NCBI GenBank assembly: GCA_029237825.1
Contig: JAQZBQ010000013.1
Span: 1-64,000, forward strand
Length of the DNA stretch: 64,000 nt
Direction: 5' to 3'
Origin: Bacteroidota bacterium
GTDB taxonomy: Bacteria > Bacteroidota > Bacteroidia > B-17B0 > Aurantibacillaceae
The position numbers and the translations under genes are program-made. The notes below the pieces were generated by a model, which ran no database searches, had not been told where the DNA came from, and was given only the letters and a program-made list of their open reading frames with translations. This document shows positions 9,468 through 18,179 of the stretch, one piece after another. The stretch's first letter is position 1. Every line of letters starts with the position of its first letter.

Positions 9468-10667
9468 ATACCTGCAAAGAAAAATATTGCAATAATCGGC
9501 GGCGGCCCGGCTGCATTGATGCTGGCGTGTTCGTTAGATAGTAGAAAGTATGCAGTTTCTATTTATGAGAAGAATACTGCATTGGGAAGAAAATTTCTGG
9601 TAGCGGGAAAGGGAGGATTTAATTTGACGCATTCCGAAGATGTAGGACAGTTTGCAGAACGTTATACTCCTAAGGAATTCATAGAACCTTTTCTGAAAAG
9701 TTTTTCGAATGAAGATTTTAGAAAGTGGCTGCTTTCCCTTGGAATCGAAACCTATGTCGGCAGCAGTAAACGCGTTTTTCCCATTAAAGGCATTAAACCC
9801 ATTGAAGTCTTAAAGACCATCGAATCGCGGCTTGCAGCCAATTCAGTATCTATTTATTTCAATCATGAATGGAAAGGTTGGAACGGACAAGCATTAGTAT
9901 TCAATACAAAAGATAAGCCCATTGAAATTCAACCAGACATCACGGTGTTGGCCTTAGGCGGTGCGAGCTGGAAGGTAACAGGAAGCGATGGGCAATGGGG
10001 GCAGTATTTTAAAAGTAAGGATATACATGTCGTTAATTTCCAACCGTCTAATTGTGCGTTTCATATTGAATGGCCTAAAATGCTTATTGATGCGATAAAT
10101 GGATTGCCTTTGAAAAATTGCGCGTTTTCCTGTGGCGACAAACGTGTAAGAGGCGAGGCCATACTTACGGAATTCGGAATAGAAGGAAGCGGGGTGTATC
10201 CTTTAAGTGTCAATGTGCGGAAGCAACTTGCGGAAGGATTAAATTCAATAATTTACATTGATTTTAAGCCTGATTTTACTCGCGACGAAATACATACACG
10301 TATTGAAAACAGGGGCAACAAATCGATTAAGGAGTTTCTCGAAGGAAATTTAAAATTATCGAAACAGCAAACAGCCTTGATTAAACACTTTACAACAAAA
10401 GATGATTATCATAATGCTGAAGTATTGAGCCGATCGATAAAAGGATTTGAATTAAAAGTTAGTAGCCTTGCACCTCTGGATGAGGCTATTTCAACAGTAG
10501 GTGGAATCTCCTTAAAAGAGATCGATGATAATTTGCAATTGAAAAAATTACCCAATCATTTTTGCATTGGAGAAATGCTTGATTGGGATGCGCCAACAGG
10601 AGGTTATTTGTTGCAGGCCTGTTTTAGTATGGGCAAGTACCTTGCCGATAAATTGAATCAGCAATAG
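9468..10667 (+). CDS. HI0933/YhiN-type FAD-dependent oxidoreductase (TIGR03862-like), non-canonical start
   Basis: Flavoprotein of the HI0933/YhiN family, whose physiological reaction is unsettled. A TTG/ATG at 9516-9519 would begin inside the dinucleotide-binding fold. Reading upstream in frame restores the expected N-terminus KNIAIIGGGPAALMLA with its GxGxxA Rossmann motif. That extension reaches an in-frame stop at 9444-9446 without an ATG, GTG or TTG; ATA at 9468-9470 is the likeliest initiator (about 400 residues). Other family motifs are AGKGGFNLTHSE, VLALGGASWKVTGSDG and the C-terminal FAD-contacting region STVGGISLKEID with GEMLDWDAPTGGYLLQ. It follows the dipeptidase by about 30 nt and precedes the methyltransferase-glycosyltransferase gene by 55 nt. 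The family is sure; the start is not. Confidence 0.85.
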   Translation: MPAKKNIAIIGGGPAALMLACSLDSRKYAVSIYEKNTALGRKFLVAGKGGFNLTHSEDVGQFAERYTPKEFIEPFLKSFSNEDFRKWLLSLGIETYVGSSKRVFPIKGIKPIEVLKTIESRLAANSVSIYFNHEWKGWNGQALVFNTKDKPIEIQPDITVLALGGASWKVTGSDGQWGQYFKSKDIHVVNFQPSNCAFHIEWPKMLIDAINGLPLKNCAFSCGDKRVRGEAILTEFGIEGSGVYPLSVNVRKQLAEGLNSIIYIDFKPDFTRDEIHTRIENRGNKSIKEFLEGNLKLSKQQTALIKHFTTKDDYHNAEVLSRSIKGFELKVSSLAPLDEAISTVGGISLKEIDDNLQLKKLPNHFCIGEMLDWDAPTGGYLLQACFSMGKYLADKLNQQ

Positions 10668-10722
10668 CAGCCCCAGTATCAATTTTACTTTGTATTTTTA
10701 CTCTTTTTAACTTTACCATACA

Positions 10723-12141
10723 GTGCAAAATATTAAAGAGTATTTTAACCATCTTGCTTCTAAAAGAAAGAACCGCGGCATTACAAATTATTACTGGAAC
10801 GAGATCACCAAATATTGTAATTATTTTTCGCACGAAGACAGTTCAGTTTTAGAGATCGGTTGTGGGAGCGGCGATTTATTGGCCGGTATTGCGGGAAGCA
10901 AAAAAACAGGAATTGATTTTAGCGAAGGGCAAATCGCCTGGGCAAAGGAGAAGCATGCAGGAAAAGGCATTGAATTTCTGTTAATGGATGCTAACAACAT
11001 TACCCTGGAATACAAGTATGATTTCATCATCATCAGTAACCTGATTGGTTTTGTAGACGATATTCAGGCCGTTTTTGAGGAAGTTAAGAAAGTGTCTCAT
11101 CCTAATACAAAAGTGCTGGTTCAGTACTATAATTCGTTATGGGAACCACTTCTGAAGTTTGCTGAGTTAATTGGGTTAAAGACTAAAACGCCTACCCAAA
11201 ACTGGCTTAACATAAAAGACGTTAATAATTTATTATTTGTTTCCGGATTCGATGTGTACCGCAATAGCAAAAGGTTTATTTTCCCGTTCTATATTCCATT
11301 AATTGCTGAGTTGTTTAACTTATTCCTTGCTAAGTTTCCGCCGTTCCGGTTTTTCAGCTTAAATACGTATTCGTTCGCAAAGCCTTTACCAATAAGTAAT
11401 CCTGAGGAATATAAATCAAAATATTCAACCACTGTTGTGATTCCGGCCAGAAACGAAAGTGGAAATATTGAGAATGCCATTACACGTTTGCCCAAGTTTG
11501 GAAAGCATGTTGAAATTATTTTTATCGAAGGAAACAGCACAGATGATACGTGGCAAAAAATACAGGAAATTCAGCAAAAATATGCATCTACCCATGACAT
11601 CAAAATTGGGCAACAAAAAGGAAAGGGTAAAGCCGACGCGGTGCGCGAAGGATATAAAATTGCGAGTGGTGATATTTTAATGATTTTAGATGCGGATTTA
11701 ACGGTGCCGCCTGAAGACATCCCGAAATTTTATGACGCGATTGCAGGAAGCAAGGGCGATTTTATCAATGGCACGCGCCTGGTATATCCTATGGATAAGG
11801 AAGCGATGCGGTTTTTAAATTATCTCGGGAACCATTTTTTTAGTTGGGCCTTTACCTGGCTGCTCGATCAAAGGTTTAAAGACACCTTGTGTGGCACCAA
11901 AGTAATGTTTCGGGAAGATTATATCAAACTGACAAAGAACCGAAAATATTTTGGTGAGTTCGACCCGTTTGGCGACTTTGATTTGTTATTTGGCGCTCAC
12001 AAATTAAATTTAAAAATTGTTGAGATTCCCATACGCTACCGGGAACGTACTTACGGAAGCACAAACATTTCACGTTTTAAACATGGCCTTATTCTCTTAC
12101 GTATGTGCGCTTTTGCAAGTCGTAAATGTAAATTTATATAA
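10723..12141 (+). CDS. fusion of a SAM methyltransferase and a family 2 glycosyltransferase
   Basis: Two-domain enzyme of 472 residues. Residues 1-200 form a class I SAM-dependent methyltransferase with motif I VLEIGCGSGDLLAGI (about 42-56) and an FIIISNLIGFVDD motif where substrate and cofactor meet. From about residue 235 a GT-A glycosyltransferase family 2 domain begins (VVIPARNESGNIENAI), with the nucleotide-sugar DxD-type motif ILDADLTVPP, a DTLCGTKVMFR segment and IPIRYRERTYGSTNIS, as in dolichol/polyprenol-phosphate mannose synthase-like enzymes. No membrane segments are evident. The start is GTG. The architecture suggests a protein that glycosylates a lipid or polyprenol carrier and methylates a related product, but the substrate is an inference. 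Neighbours do not form an obvious polysaccharide cluster. Confidence 0.85.
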   Translation: MQNIKEYFNHLASKRKNRGITNYYWNEITKYCNYFSHEDSSVLEIGCGSGDLLAGIAGSKKTGIDFSEGQIAWAKEKHAGKGIEFLLMDANNITLEYKYDFIIISNLIGFVDDIQAVFEEVKKVSHPNTKVLVQYYNSLWEPLLKFAELIGLKTKTPTQNWLNIKDVNNLLFVSGFDVYRNSKRFIFPFYIPLIAELFNLFLAKFPPFRFFSLNTYSFAKPLPISNPEEYKSKYSTTVVIPARNESGNIENAITRLPKFGKHVEIIFIEGNSTDDTWQKIQEIQQKYASTHDIKIGQQKGKGKADAVREGYKIASGDILMILDADLTVPPEDIPKFYDAIAGSKGDFINGTRLVYPMDKEAMRFLNYLGNHFFSWAFTWLLDQRFKDTLCGTKVMFREDYIKLTKNRKYFGEFDPFGDFDLLFGAHKLNLKIVEIPIRYRERTYGSTNISRFKHGLILLRMCAFASRKCKFI

Positions 12142-12174
12142 TACCTGGCTTACAATAATTTATACCTTTAAAGC

Positions 12175-12636
12175 ATGAACGAAAGAGTCTGGATCTATAC
12201 AATAAGTAAAGAGTTAAGCCCTGAACAGGTATTGCAATTGAAAACGCGATGTGAGCATTTTGTGGAAGGTTGGACCGCTCACGATGTTAGCCTTGACGCG
12301 TCTTTTGATTTATATGAAAACCGATTGTTAGTTTTTAAAGTAAATGAAAACAAATACAATGCTAGCGGATGCAGCATCGATAAACAATTGCGTTTTGTAA
12401 AAGAACTGGAACAGGAATTTTCAGTAGAATTGCTAAACCGGTTAATGGTTGCTTATGAACACGCTGGCAGGGTTGAAGTGGTAAAAGTTTCGCAAATAAA
12501 AGATCTGTTAGCAAGCAAAAAAATAACTGAAGACACATTGGTATTCGATAATACTATCACTCAATCTTCCGAATTGAACACACGGTGGAAACAACCATTA
12601 AAATCTACCTGGCTAAACAAATACTTAACGGTTTAG
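12175..12636 (+). CDS. conserved Bacteroidota protein of unknown function (often mislabelled ABC transporter ATPase)
   Basis: Short cytoplasmic protein of 153 residues without signal peptide or membrane segment. It resembles a widespread Bacteroidota family commonly annotated as ABC transporter ATPase, recognisable by RVWIY-type starts, a C-x-F/W-x-x-x-W-x-x-H segment (here CEHFVEGWTAH) and ASGCSID (104-110 region). No Walker A, Walker B or ABC signature motif is present, so the ATPase name is not supported. It sits 33 nt after the methyltransferase-glycosyltransferase gene and 4 nt before the P460-like lipoprotein gene, probably cotranscribed with the latter. Function unknown. Confidence 0.75.
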   Translation: MNERVWIYTISKELSPEQVLQLKTRCEHFVEGWTAHDVSLDASFDLYENRLLVFKVNENKYNASGCSIDKQLRFVKELEQEFSVELLNRLMVAYEHAGRVEVVKVSQIKDLLASKKITEDTLVFDNTITQSSELNTRWKQPLKSTWLNKYLTV

Positions 12637-12640
12637 CGAA

Positions 12641-13129
12641 ATGAAAATAAACCTGTTATATGTGGTGTTTGGTGGAATACTTTTTTCCTGTTTTTGTTTT
12701 TCCTGCACCAAGGATATTGGTTACAATCCTTTAATTGCTTATAGCGATAAAGCTTTGTATGATAGTTGCAGAAACGAAGAAGCATTTCAGTACTATAAAA
12801 ATGATCCTGCAGCAGTCTATTCAGGTAGCAATGGTCCTCACGGAGCGTTTAAATTAAAGTTTAACAAAATAGCACAGACAGCACTGACGGATAATGGCAA
12901 ACTGCCTGCTGGCAACAGCTTTCCTGATGGTTCAATGGTAGTTAAAGAAGTACAGCATAATGGAATGTACGCATTAATGTATAAACGCAGTGGTTCATGG
13001 TTATGGGCAGAAATTAACAGTGATGGTTCAGTAGCATACAGTGTGAATAAAGACGGCGGAGCCGGGTGTATCAGCTGCCACAGCCAAGGTGGCCATAGGG
13101 ATTTAGTGGTAAGTTTTAATTTTTATTAA
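12641..13129 (+). CDS. cytochrome P460-like haem c lipoprotein
   Basis: Predicted envelope lipoprotein of 162 residues. The N-terminus is a hydrophobic signal ending in a lipobox-like FSC, with lipid Cys at residue 22. The mature part resembles the cytochrome P460 family, with FPDGSMVVKEV, a MYKRSGSWLWAEI core, and a single c-type haem-binding motif C-I-S-C-H near the C-terminus (GCISCHSQGGHRDLV). Characterised P460 proteins handle hydroxylamine or nitric oxide, but many Bacteroidota homologues are uncharacterised and probably act as periplasmic electron carriers or redox enzymes. The start is 4 nt after the preceding stop. The gene is convergent with the amidohydrolase that follows. Confidence 0.8.
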   Translation: MKINLLYVVFGGILFSCFCFSCTKDIGYNPLIAYSDKALYDSCRNEEAFQYYKNDPAAVYSGSNGPHGAFKLKFNKIAQTALTDNGKLPAGNSFPDGSMVVKEVQHNGMYALMYKRSGSWLWAEINSDGSVAYSVNKDGGAGCISCHSQGGHRDLVVSFNFY

Positions 13130-13132
13130 AGA

Positions 13133-16100
13133 TTACCATCCACTGTCTTCAGTATCGCAGTGAAAATGACGCTGTTTTTTAGGCTGAGGTTTGATTACTT
13201 TTGCTCCTTTGTTTTTTTCAGCGATTAGTTTAGCAATGATGCGAGCCCGCTCTTTATGCATGTTTTCGCGCAGCTTCACATCTTGATCGGCATCATAATA
13301 TATCTGCCCATCAATAATGGTTTTACTCACCTTGGCGTAAATGCTCAAAGGGTTATCAGTCCATAAAACCAGGTCTGCTACTTTTCCAATCTTAATACTT
13401 CCTACCTTATCATCGATGCGCAACATTTTTGCAGGATTTAGGGTTACAAGCTTTAAAGCCTGAACTTCCGTTAATCCGCCGTATTTAATTGTTTTTGCTG
13501 CTTCCTGGTTTAGGCGCCGTCCCATTTCGCCATCATCCGAATTTATAGCTGTGTTAACCCCGGCATTTGTGAGCATGGCCGCATTAAAAGGAATGGCATC
13601 CATCACCTCCAGCTTGTAAGCCCACCAGTCAGCAAAAGTCGAGGCATTGGCTCCATGAGCTTTTATTTTGTCGGCTAATTTATACCCTTCTAAAATATGT
13701 GTAAAAGTGTTGATCTTGAATTTCATGCTGTCGGCTACATGCATTAGCATGTTTACTTCGCTTTGTACATAGCTATGGCAGGTGATATGGCGTTTATTAT
13801 CCAGTATTTCAGATAATGCTTCAAGATCTAAATTGCGTCGCGGTGCCGATTTTTTAGTTTGTTGAATTTGCTTTGGAGTCAACTTTGAAAATTCACTCCA
13901 TTGTTTTTTATAGTCAGTAGCTCGCATGAAATAATCATAGTACAATTGCTCCACGCCCATTCGTGTTTGTGGAAAACGGATCTGATCAGGATTTAGCCCG
14001 TTAGAATGCTTTACATTTTCACCTAACGCAAATTTGATGAACCCGGGGGCATTTTCATATTTTAGATCATCGGGACCCTTGCCCCACCTTAATTTTATGA
14101 GGCAGCTCTGTCCGCCGATTGGATTCGCGGAACCATGGAGCAACTGGGCAGTTGTAACGCCGCCAGAAAGCTGCCGGTAAATGTTTATGTCGTCGGGGTT
14201 AACCACATCACCCATTCTTACTTCAGCTGAACTGGCATCAGCTCCTTCATTCACGCTGAATAAAGCAATGTGTGAGTGTTCATCCACAATCCCAGGGGTG
14301 AGGTGCATTCCGGTTCCATCAATGATTTTAATATTCCCTGATTTCGGCGCATCAAGGTTAGTGCCAATCCGTTCTATTTTCCCTTTAACTACCAGTAGGT
14401 CATAATTAGTTAAAACAGAATCCTTTTCGTTTGTCCAGATCGTTGCATGTTTAATCAGGAGTCCATCGTAATGATTTCTGAATTTAGGCCAGCTGGTTTT
14501 AATGGGAGCATCACTTATAGATTCACCATAAGCGTTAAAAGGATAAATCACCTTACCATAATCAATAGGTTGATCTCCTTTAGCGTTTTTGTTTGTAGAA
14601 GAGTCAGAACCGGCAATTCTATTTAAATTAAACGTAAGCCAGGTTCCATCGGCATATTGACCCGTACCTGAAAAGGATTGATCGGTTTCTGAATAAGTGC
14701 CCGACAAACGGATGGTTAAAGTAGAATCATACGGGAAGCTCAGAGTAATTAGCTTATTCTTATAGGTTATGCTCGCTTTCGATTTCATACTGTCTTTCAG
14801 AAGCACAATCCCGTAATATTTTTCCTGATCTTTATGAACGGTTAATTTATACGAGTTCGCATTGTAACTCAATTGATAACTTCCTTCAATGTTGGCCCCT
14901 CCTAATTCATGGTATACATGCTTTACACCATTGCTCCATGTTTCAAAAATAATGGCATCCTCTTCAAAGATGGATTCCGACGAAATGAAAAAGTTTGCAT
15001 AACTGCCTGCTTTCAAATTTCCTGCTGAATTTTCAACGCCAATGTATTTTGCCGGGTTACTTGTGAGTGCCCTTAACGCAGCCTTTTCGCTTAAACCATG
15101 TTTAACAGCTTTACGCAGGTTCTTTAAAAAGAGCGATTTATCTTTAAGATCAGAAGCGGTTATGGCAAAGTCAACGTTATTTTTCTCAAGCAGCGCCAGG
15201 TTTGCCGGCGCCATTTCCCAGTGTTTTAAATCACTAATGGAAGCCTGCTCTGCATCATAGGGATCTTCAACGTCAATCGCTTCCGGAAAATTCACGGGAA
15301 TGATAAACCTGGAACCAGAGTTTTTAATTTCATACAAGCGCTGGTATTCATTTCCTCCGCCTTTAATAATATAGTTTACCTTAAATTCATCACCCACTTT
15401 TTTACCGCGGAGGTCATTGAATTTGTCATTCCCTTCAAAAACTGAAGGAAGTTCCTGGAGTTTATTAAACGCATCAAGGGAAATATTATACTCCGTTTTA
15501 GCCTGATTTGTTTTGTACCACATGGCGTCATAATAAGTTTGCCGTAATAACGCAACTCCTCCCATTAAAGATGATGGGTAATCCTGCGGAGAAGTACCCT
15601 TATGAAAAGAATAAAATGCCGCCGCCCTGTCTTTTACAATGCTTTCATTTTCTTTTTGAGAAGTTAAATGCACCAAAGCTCCGGTACCACGCACTATCCC
15701 GTCTTTCTGCGAAGTAACAACCATCCCAAATCCCTGTTTTCTAAGCTCGTCAGCTTTTTGCTGGTGATGATTAAAAAGTGTATGCGCTTCGGTTTCGCTT
15801 TTAATAGCCTGGTTCCAACCATAAGCACCTTTTTTTGGTATGTCGGAATTGTCAGCCCGTTTGATTTCCGGCATTCCATAATCACTGTATAAATCGATAA
15901 AGGCTGGGTAAATATGTTTTCCTTTTAAATCTACTCTAATGGCATCTGGCGGCATGTTTACATTGGCGCCACTGCTGATAATTTTTCCATCCTGAACCAC
16001 CATCACGCCAGGGTTGATTACCTGGTCTGCATCCATATGCAACACGCAATTAGTAAATGCATAAATGGTATGGCTATTATGGGGTGCACCATTCACCGGG

Positions 16101-16171
16101 AAAGTAGTTTGGCAGAAGGCCTTTATTGAAAGGAGAAGAGAAATACACAGTAGGACAGGAAGCTTATACAT
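13133..16171 (-). CDS. exported tandem amidohydrolase, N-terminal copy degenerate
   Basis: Secreted or periplasmic protein of about 1012 residues made of two amidohydrolase-superfamily domains. An in-frame TTG at 16189 is possible, but ATG at 16171 is preferred: the -7 promoter box ends only 2 nt before 16189, and ATG gives a clean signal peptide ending at IKAFCQ. The first domain (about 35-430) keeps the composite sandwich and barrel layout, but its HxH metal motif is replaced (AFIDLYSDYG). A beta-rich linker (about 430-560) follows. The second domain has intact motifs: PGIVDEHSH (metal), CHSYVQSEV, TFTHILEGY (His) and INSDDGEM (Asp), as in imidazolonepropionase-like and prolidase-like amidohydrolases. 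The tail is lysine- and histidine-rich. It is convergent with the P460 gene, 3 nt from its stop. Substrate unknown. Confidence 0.85.
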   Translation of the reverse strand: MYKLPVLLCISLLLSIKAFCQTTFPVNGAPHNSHTIYAFTNCVLHMDADQVINPGVMVVQDGKIISSGANVNMPPDAIRVDLKGKHIYPAFIDLYSDYGMPEIKRADNSDIPKKGAYGWNQAIKSETEAHTLFNHHQQKADELRKQGFGMVVTSQKDGIVRGTGALVHLTSQKENESIVKDRAAAFYSFHKGTSPQDYPSSLMGGVALLRQTYYDAMWYKTNQAKTEYNISLDAFNKLQELPSVFEGNDKFNDLRGKKVGDEFKVNYIIKGGGNEYQRLYEIKNSGSRFIIPVNFPEAIDVEDPYDAEQASISDLKHWEMAPANLALLEKNNVDFAITASDLKDKSLFLKNLRKAVKHGLSEKAALRALTSNPAKYIGVENSAGNLKAGSYANFFISSESIFEEDAIIFETWSNGVKHVYHELGGANIEGSYQLSYNANSYKLTVHKDQEKYYGIVLLKDSMKSKASITYKNKLITLSFPYDSTLTIRLSGTYSETDQSFSGTGQYADGTWLTFNLNRIAGSDSSTNKNAKGDQPIDYGKVIYPFNAYGESISDAPIKTSWPKFRNHYDGLLIKHATIWTNEKDSVLTNYDLLVVKGKIERIGTNLDAPKSGNIKIIDGTGMHLTPGIVDEHSHIALFSVNEGADASSAEVRMGDVVNPDDINIYRQLSGGVTTAQLLHGSANPIGGQSCLIKLRWGKGPDDLKYENAPGFIKFALGENVKHSNGLNPDQIRFPQTRMGVEQLYYDYFMRATDYKKQWSEFSKLTPKQIQQTKKSAPRRNLDLEALSEILDNKRHITCHSYVQSEVNMLMHVADSMKFKINTFTHILEGYKLADKIKAHGANASTFADWWAYKLEVMDAIPFNAAMLTNAGVNTAINSDDGEMGRRLNQEAAKTIKYGGLTEVQALKLVTLNPAKMLRIDDKVGSIKIGKVADLVLWTDNPLSIYAKVSKTIIDGQIYYDADQDVKLRENMHKERARIIAKLIAEKNKGAKVIKPQPKKQRHFHCDTEDSGW

Positions 16172-16190
16172 ATCAATATATTTATTCAAA

Positions 16191-16198
16191 CAAATATA
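16191..16198 (-). promoter_or_regulatory. -7 promoter box upstream of the amidohydrolase gene
   Basis: TATATTTG on the minus strand exactly matches the TAnnTTTG -7 element. The -33 element is weak (T-rich only). A start of transcription about 6 nt downstream supports ATG at 16171 as the true start. Confidence 0.45.
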
Positions 16199-16229
16199 AC
16201 ATTCTGGAAGGCTATTAAAACCACCACCT

Positions 16230-16261
16230 TTTAATTAATCAAAGATAAATTGTTAAATTTG
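16230..16261 (+). promoter_or_regulatory. putative promoter for the SirB-cytochrome c gene
   Basis: TTTA (one mismatch to TTTG), a 20-nt spacer and TAAATTTG (16254-16261) resemble a Bacteroidota promoter. The box ends 19 nt before the ATG at 16281 and is divergent from the amidohydrolase promoter. Confidence 0.4.
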
Positions 16262-16280
16262 AGGTTATTAAAATAGATCT

Positions 16281-16886
16281 ATGGCTACAGGCATGCTTCA
16301 TTCCCACTACTTATTCGTAGTGCTGTTCACGTTAATTTACATGGTGAAAACGATTCTCCTTTTAAGCGATCGTGACGAACTATTAGAAAAGTTTAAAAGG
16401 AAAACAAAGGTCGTTGAGATGATTGTAAGTTTTGGCTTTTTAGCCACTGGGATTTTTCTGATGACACAGATGCCGGTTATTCCAACGTTGATGTATGTGA
16501 AAATAGCCCTTGTAATCGCTTCTATTCCCTTAGCTATAATTGGCTATAAGAAAAAGAATAAAGTTCTGGCAACTTTTTCTTTTTTCCTGATCGTAGTTTC
16601 GTTTGGTATTGCCCAAAAAGTTAAAAAAGAAAAAGCCGGAGGCGTTAGCATTGCTACTTCCGGTAAAGCAATTTTTGAAGATAAATGTTCTTTGTGTCAT
16701 GGCAATGATGGAAAGCTTGGTTTGAGTGGCGCTAAGGATTTATCGGCCACTCAGCTCGATCATGATGGAATTGTACATATTATCACTGAAGGAAAAAACA
16801 CAATGGCACCGTACAAAGGTGTACTGTCTCCTGAACAAATTGAAGTGGTGACACAATATATTGAAACGGATTTAAAAGGTAAGTAA
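16281..16886 (+). CDS. SirB-like membrane domain fused to a cytochrome c domain
   Basis: Membrane-bound c-type cytochrome of 201 residues. The first about 115 residues resemble SirB-family membrane proteins, with an N-terminal HSHYLFVVLF segment and four predicted transmembrane helices separated by short basic loops. After a lysine-rich linker (about 112-122) comes a small class I cytochrome c domain with the haem motif C-S-L-C-H at about 137-141 and a candidate axial Met in NTMAPYKG. Such a domain would face the periplasm and carry electrons in respiration. It has its own putative promoter and ends 4 nt before hflX, so the two may be cotranscribed. Redox partner unknown. Confidence 0.82.
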   Translation: MATGMLHSHYLFVVLFTLIYMVKTILLLSDRDELLEKFKRKTKVVEMIVSFGFLATGIFLMTQMPVIPTLMYVKIALVIASIPLAIIGYKKKNKVLATFSFFLIVVSFGIAQKVKKEKAGGVSIATSGKAIFEDKCSLCHGNDGKLGLSGAKDLSATQLDHDGIVHIITEGKNTMAPYKGVLSPEQIEVVTQYIETDLKGK

Positions 16887-16890
16887 TTCA

Positions 16891-18090
16891 TTGAAACCAG
16901 ACACACATTCCACTGAACCACTGGTTCCTTCAGCTGTTTTAATTGGCGTGATCAATAAAAAGCAAAGCGAGGAACTTGCATCCGAGTACCTCGATGAGCT
17001 GGCTTTTCTTGCAGAGACTTACGGCGTTCAAACTAAAAAAGTGTTTACCCAAAAATTGGAAAAGCCCGATAAGGCTACTTTTATTGGCAAAGGAAAATTA
17101 AATGATGTAAAGACGTTCATCAAAGAGCATAAAATTACGGTGGTGATTTTCGACGATGAACTTTCGCCTTCGCAACAGCGCAACCTGGAAAAAGAACTTG
17201 GCACTAAAATCCTTGACCGAACAACCTTAATTCTCGAAATATTTTCTCAGCGCGCTCAAACTGCTCACGCCAAAACACAGGTTCAATTAGCGCAGTACCA
17301 ATACTTGTTGCCGCGTTTAACAGGAATGTGGACGCACCTCGAACGTCAGCGTGGGGGCACAGGAACCCGTGGTGGAGCAGGGGAGAAGGAAATTGAAACT
17401 GACAGGCGGATTACCCGTGATAAAATTGCCCAGTTGAAAGAAGACCTCAAAGTGATTGACAAGCAAATGGCCACGCAGCGCAAGAACCGTGGCGAATTTG
17501 TTCGCGTGGCCCTGGTGGGATATACCAATGCAGGCAAATCGACGATTATGAATATGATCAGTAAAAGTGAAGTGTTTGCTGAGAATAAATTATTTGCTAC
17601 GTTAGATACAACGGTTAGAAAAGTTACCATTGATAATTTATTTTTCCTGTTAACTGACACGGTTGGATTCATCAGGAAGCTGCCAACTCAATTAGTGGAA
17701 AGTTTTAAAAGTACGTTGGATGAAGTTCGTGAAGCCGATATTTTACTTCACGTAGTTGACATCTCGCACCCTAATTTTGAAGACCACATCAATGTGGTGC
17801 GTCAGACGTTAATTGACATTGGCGCTGGGGATAAAGAAACCATTTTGGTATTCAATAAAATTGATGCATTTAAATATGTCAAAAAAGACGAGGATGATCT
17901 TACGCCTGTTACCCGTGAGAATTTATCTCTGGAAGAATTGAAGAAAACCTGGATGAGTAACCTTGATCAAACCTGTGTTTACATCAGCGCGAAAAACAAG
18001 GAGAATATTGCCGATTTTAAAAAGCTGGTGTATGATACCGTAAAGAAAATACACGTGATCCGTTTTCCTTATAACAATTTGTTTTATTGA
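16891..18090 (+). CDS. hflX: GTPase HflX
   Basis: Ribosome-associated GTPase of the HflX family, which in other bacteria splits stalled or heat-damaged ribosomes. Its 399 residues show the HflX N-terminal domain (GKGKLNDVKTFI, FDDELSPSQQRNLE), the signature RGGTGTRGGAGEKEIETDRR (about 154-173), a helical linker and a G domain with G1 GYTNAGKST (210-218), G3 DTVGF (256-260) and G4 NKID (about 324). The start is TTG at 16891, shortly after the preceding stop; no in-frame ATG is nearer the conserved start. A C-terminal extension with charged residues is typical. All nucleotide-binding motifs are intact. Confidence 0.95.
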   Translation: MKPDTHSTEPLVPSAVLIGVINKKQSEELASEYLDELAFLAETYGVQTKKVFTQKLEKPDKATFIGKGKLNDVKTFIKEHKITVVIFDDELSPSQQRNLEKELGTKILDRTTLILEIFSQRAQTAHAKTQVQLAQYQYLLPRLTGMWTHLERQRGGTGTRGGAGEKEIETDRRITRDKIAQLKEDLKVIDKQMATQRKNRGEFVRVALVGYTNAGKSTIMNMISKSEVFAENKLFATLDTTVRKVTIDNLFFLLTDTVGFIRKLPTQLVESFKSTLDEVREADILLHVVDISHPNFEDHINVVRQTLIDIGAGDKETILVFNKIDAFKYVKKDEDDLTPVTRENLSLEELKKTWMSNLDQTCVYISAKNKENIADFKKLVYDTVKKIHVIRFPYNNLFY

Positions 18091-18179
18091 TTTTTTGGCC
18101 TAGACCTTAGCTTTTTTAAACAAAGTGCGACGAGAAATCCGGCATGAAAAAATGTTTGTATTTCTTTAATTAAATCCCC

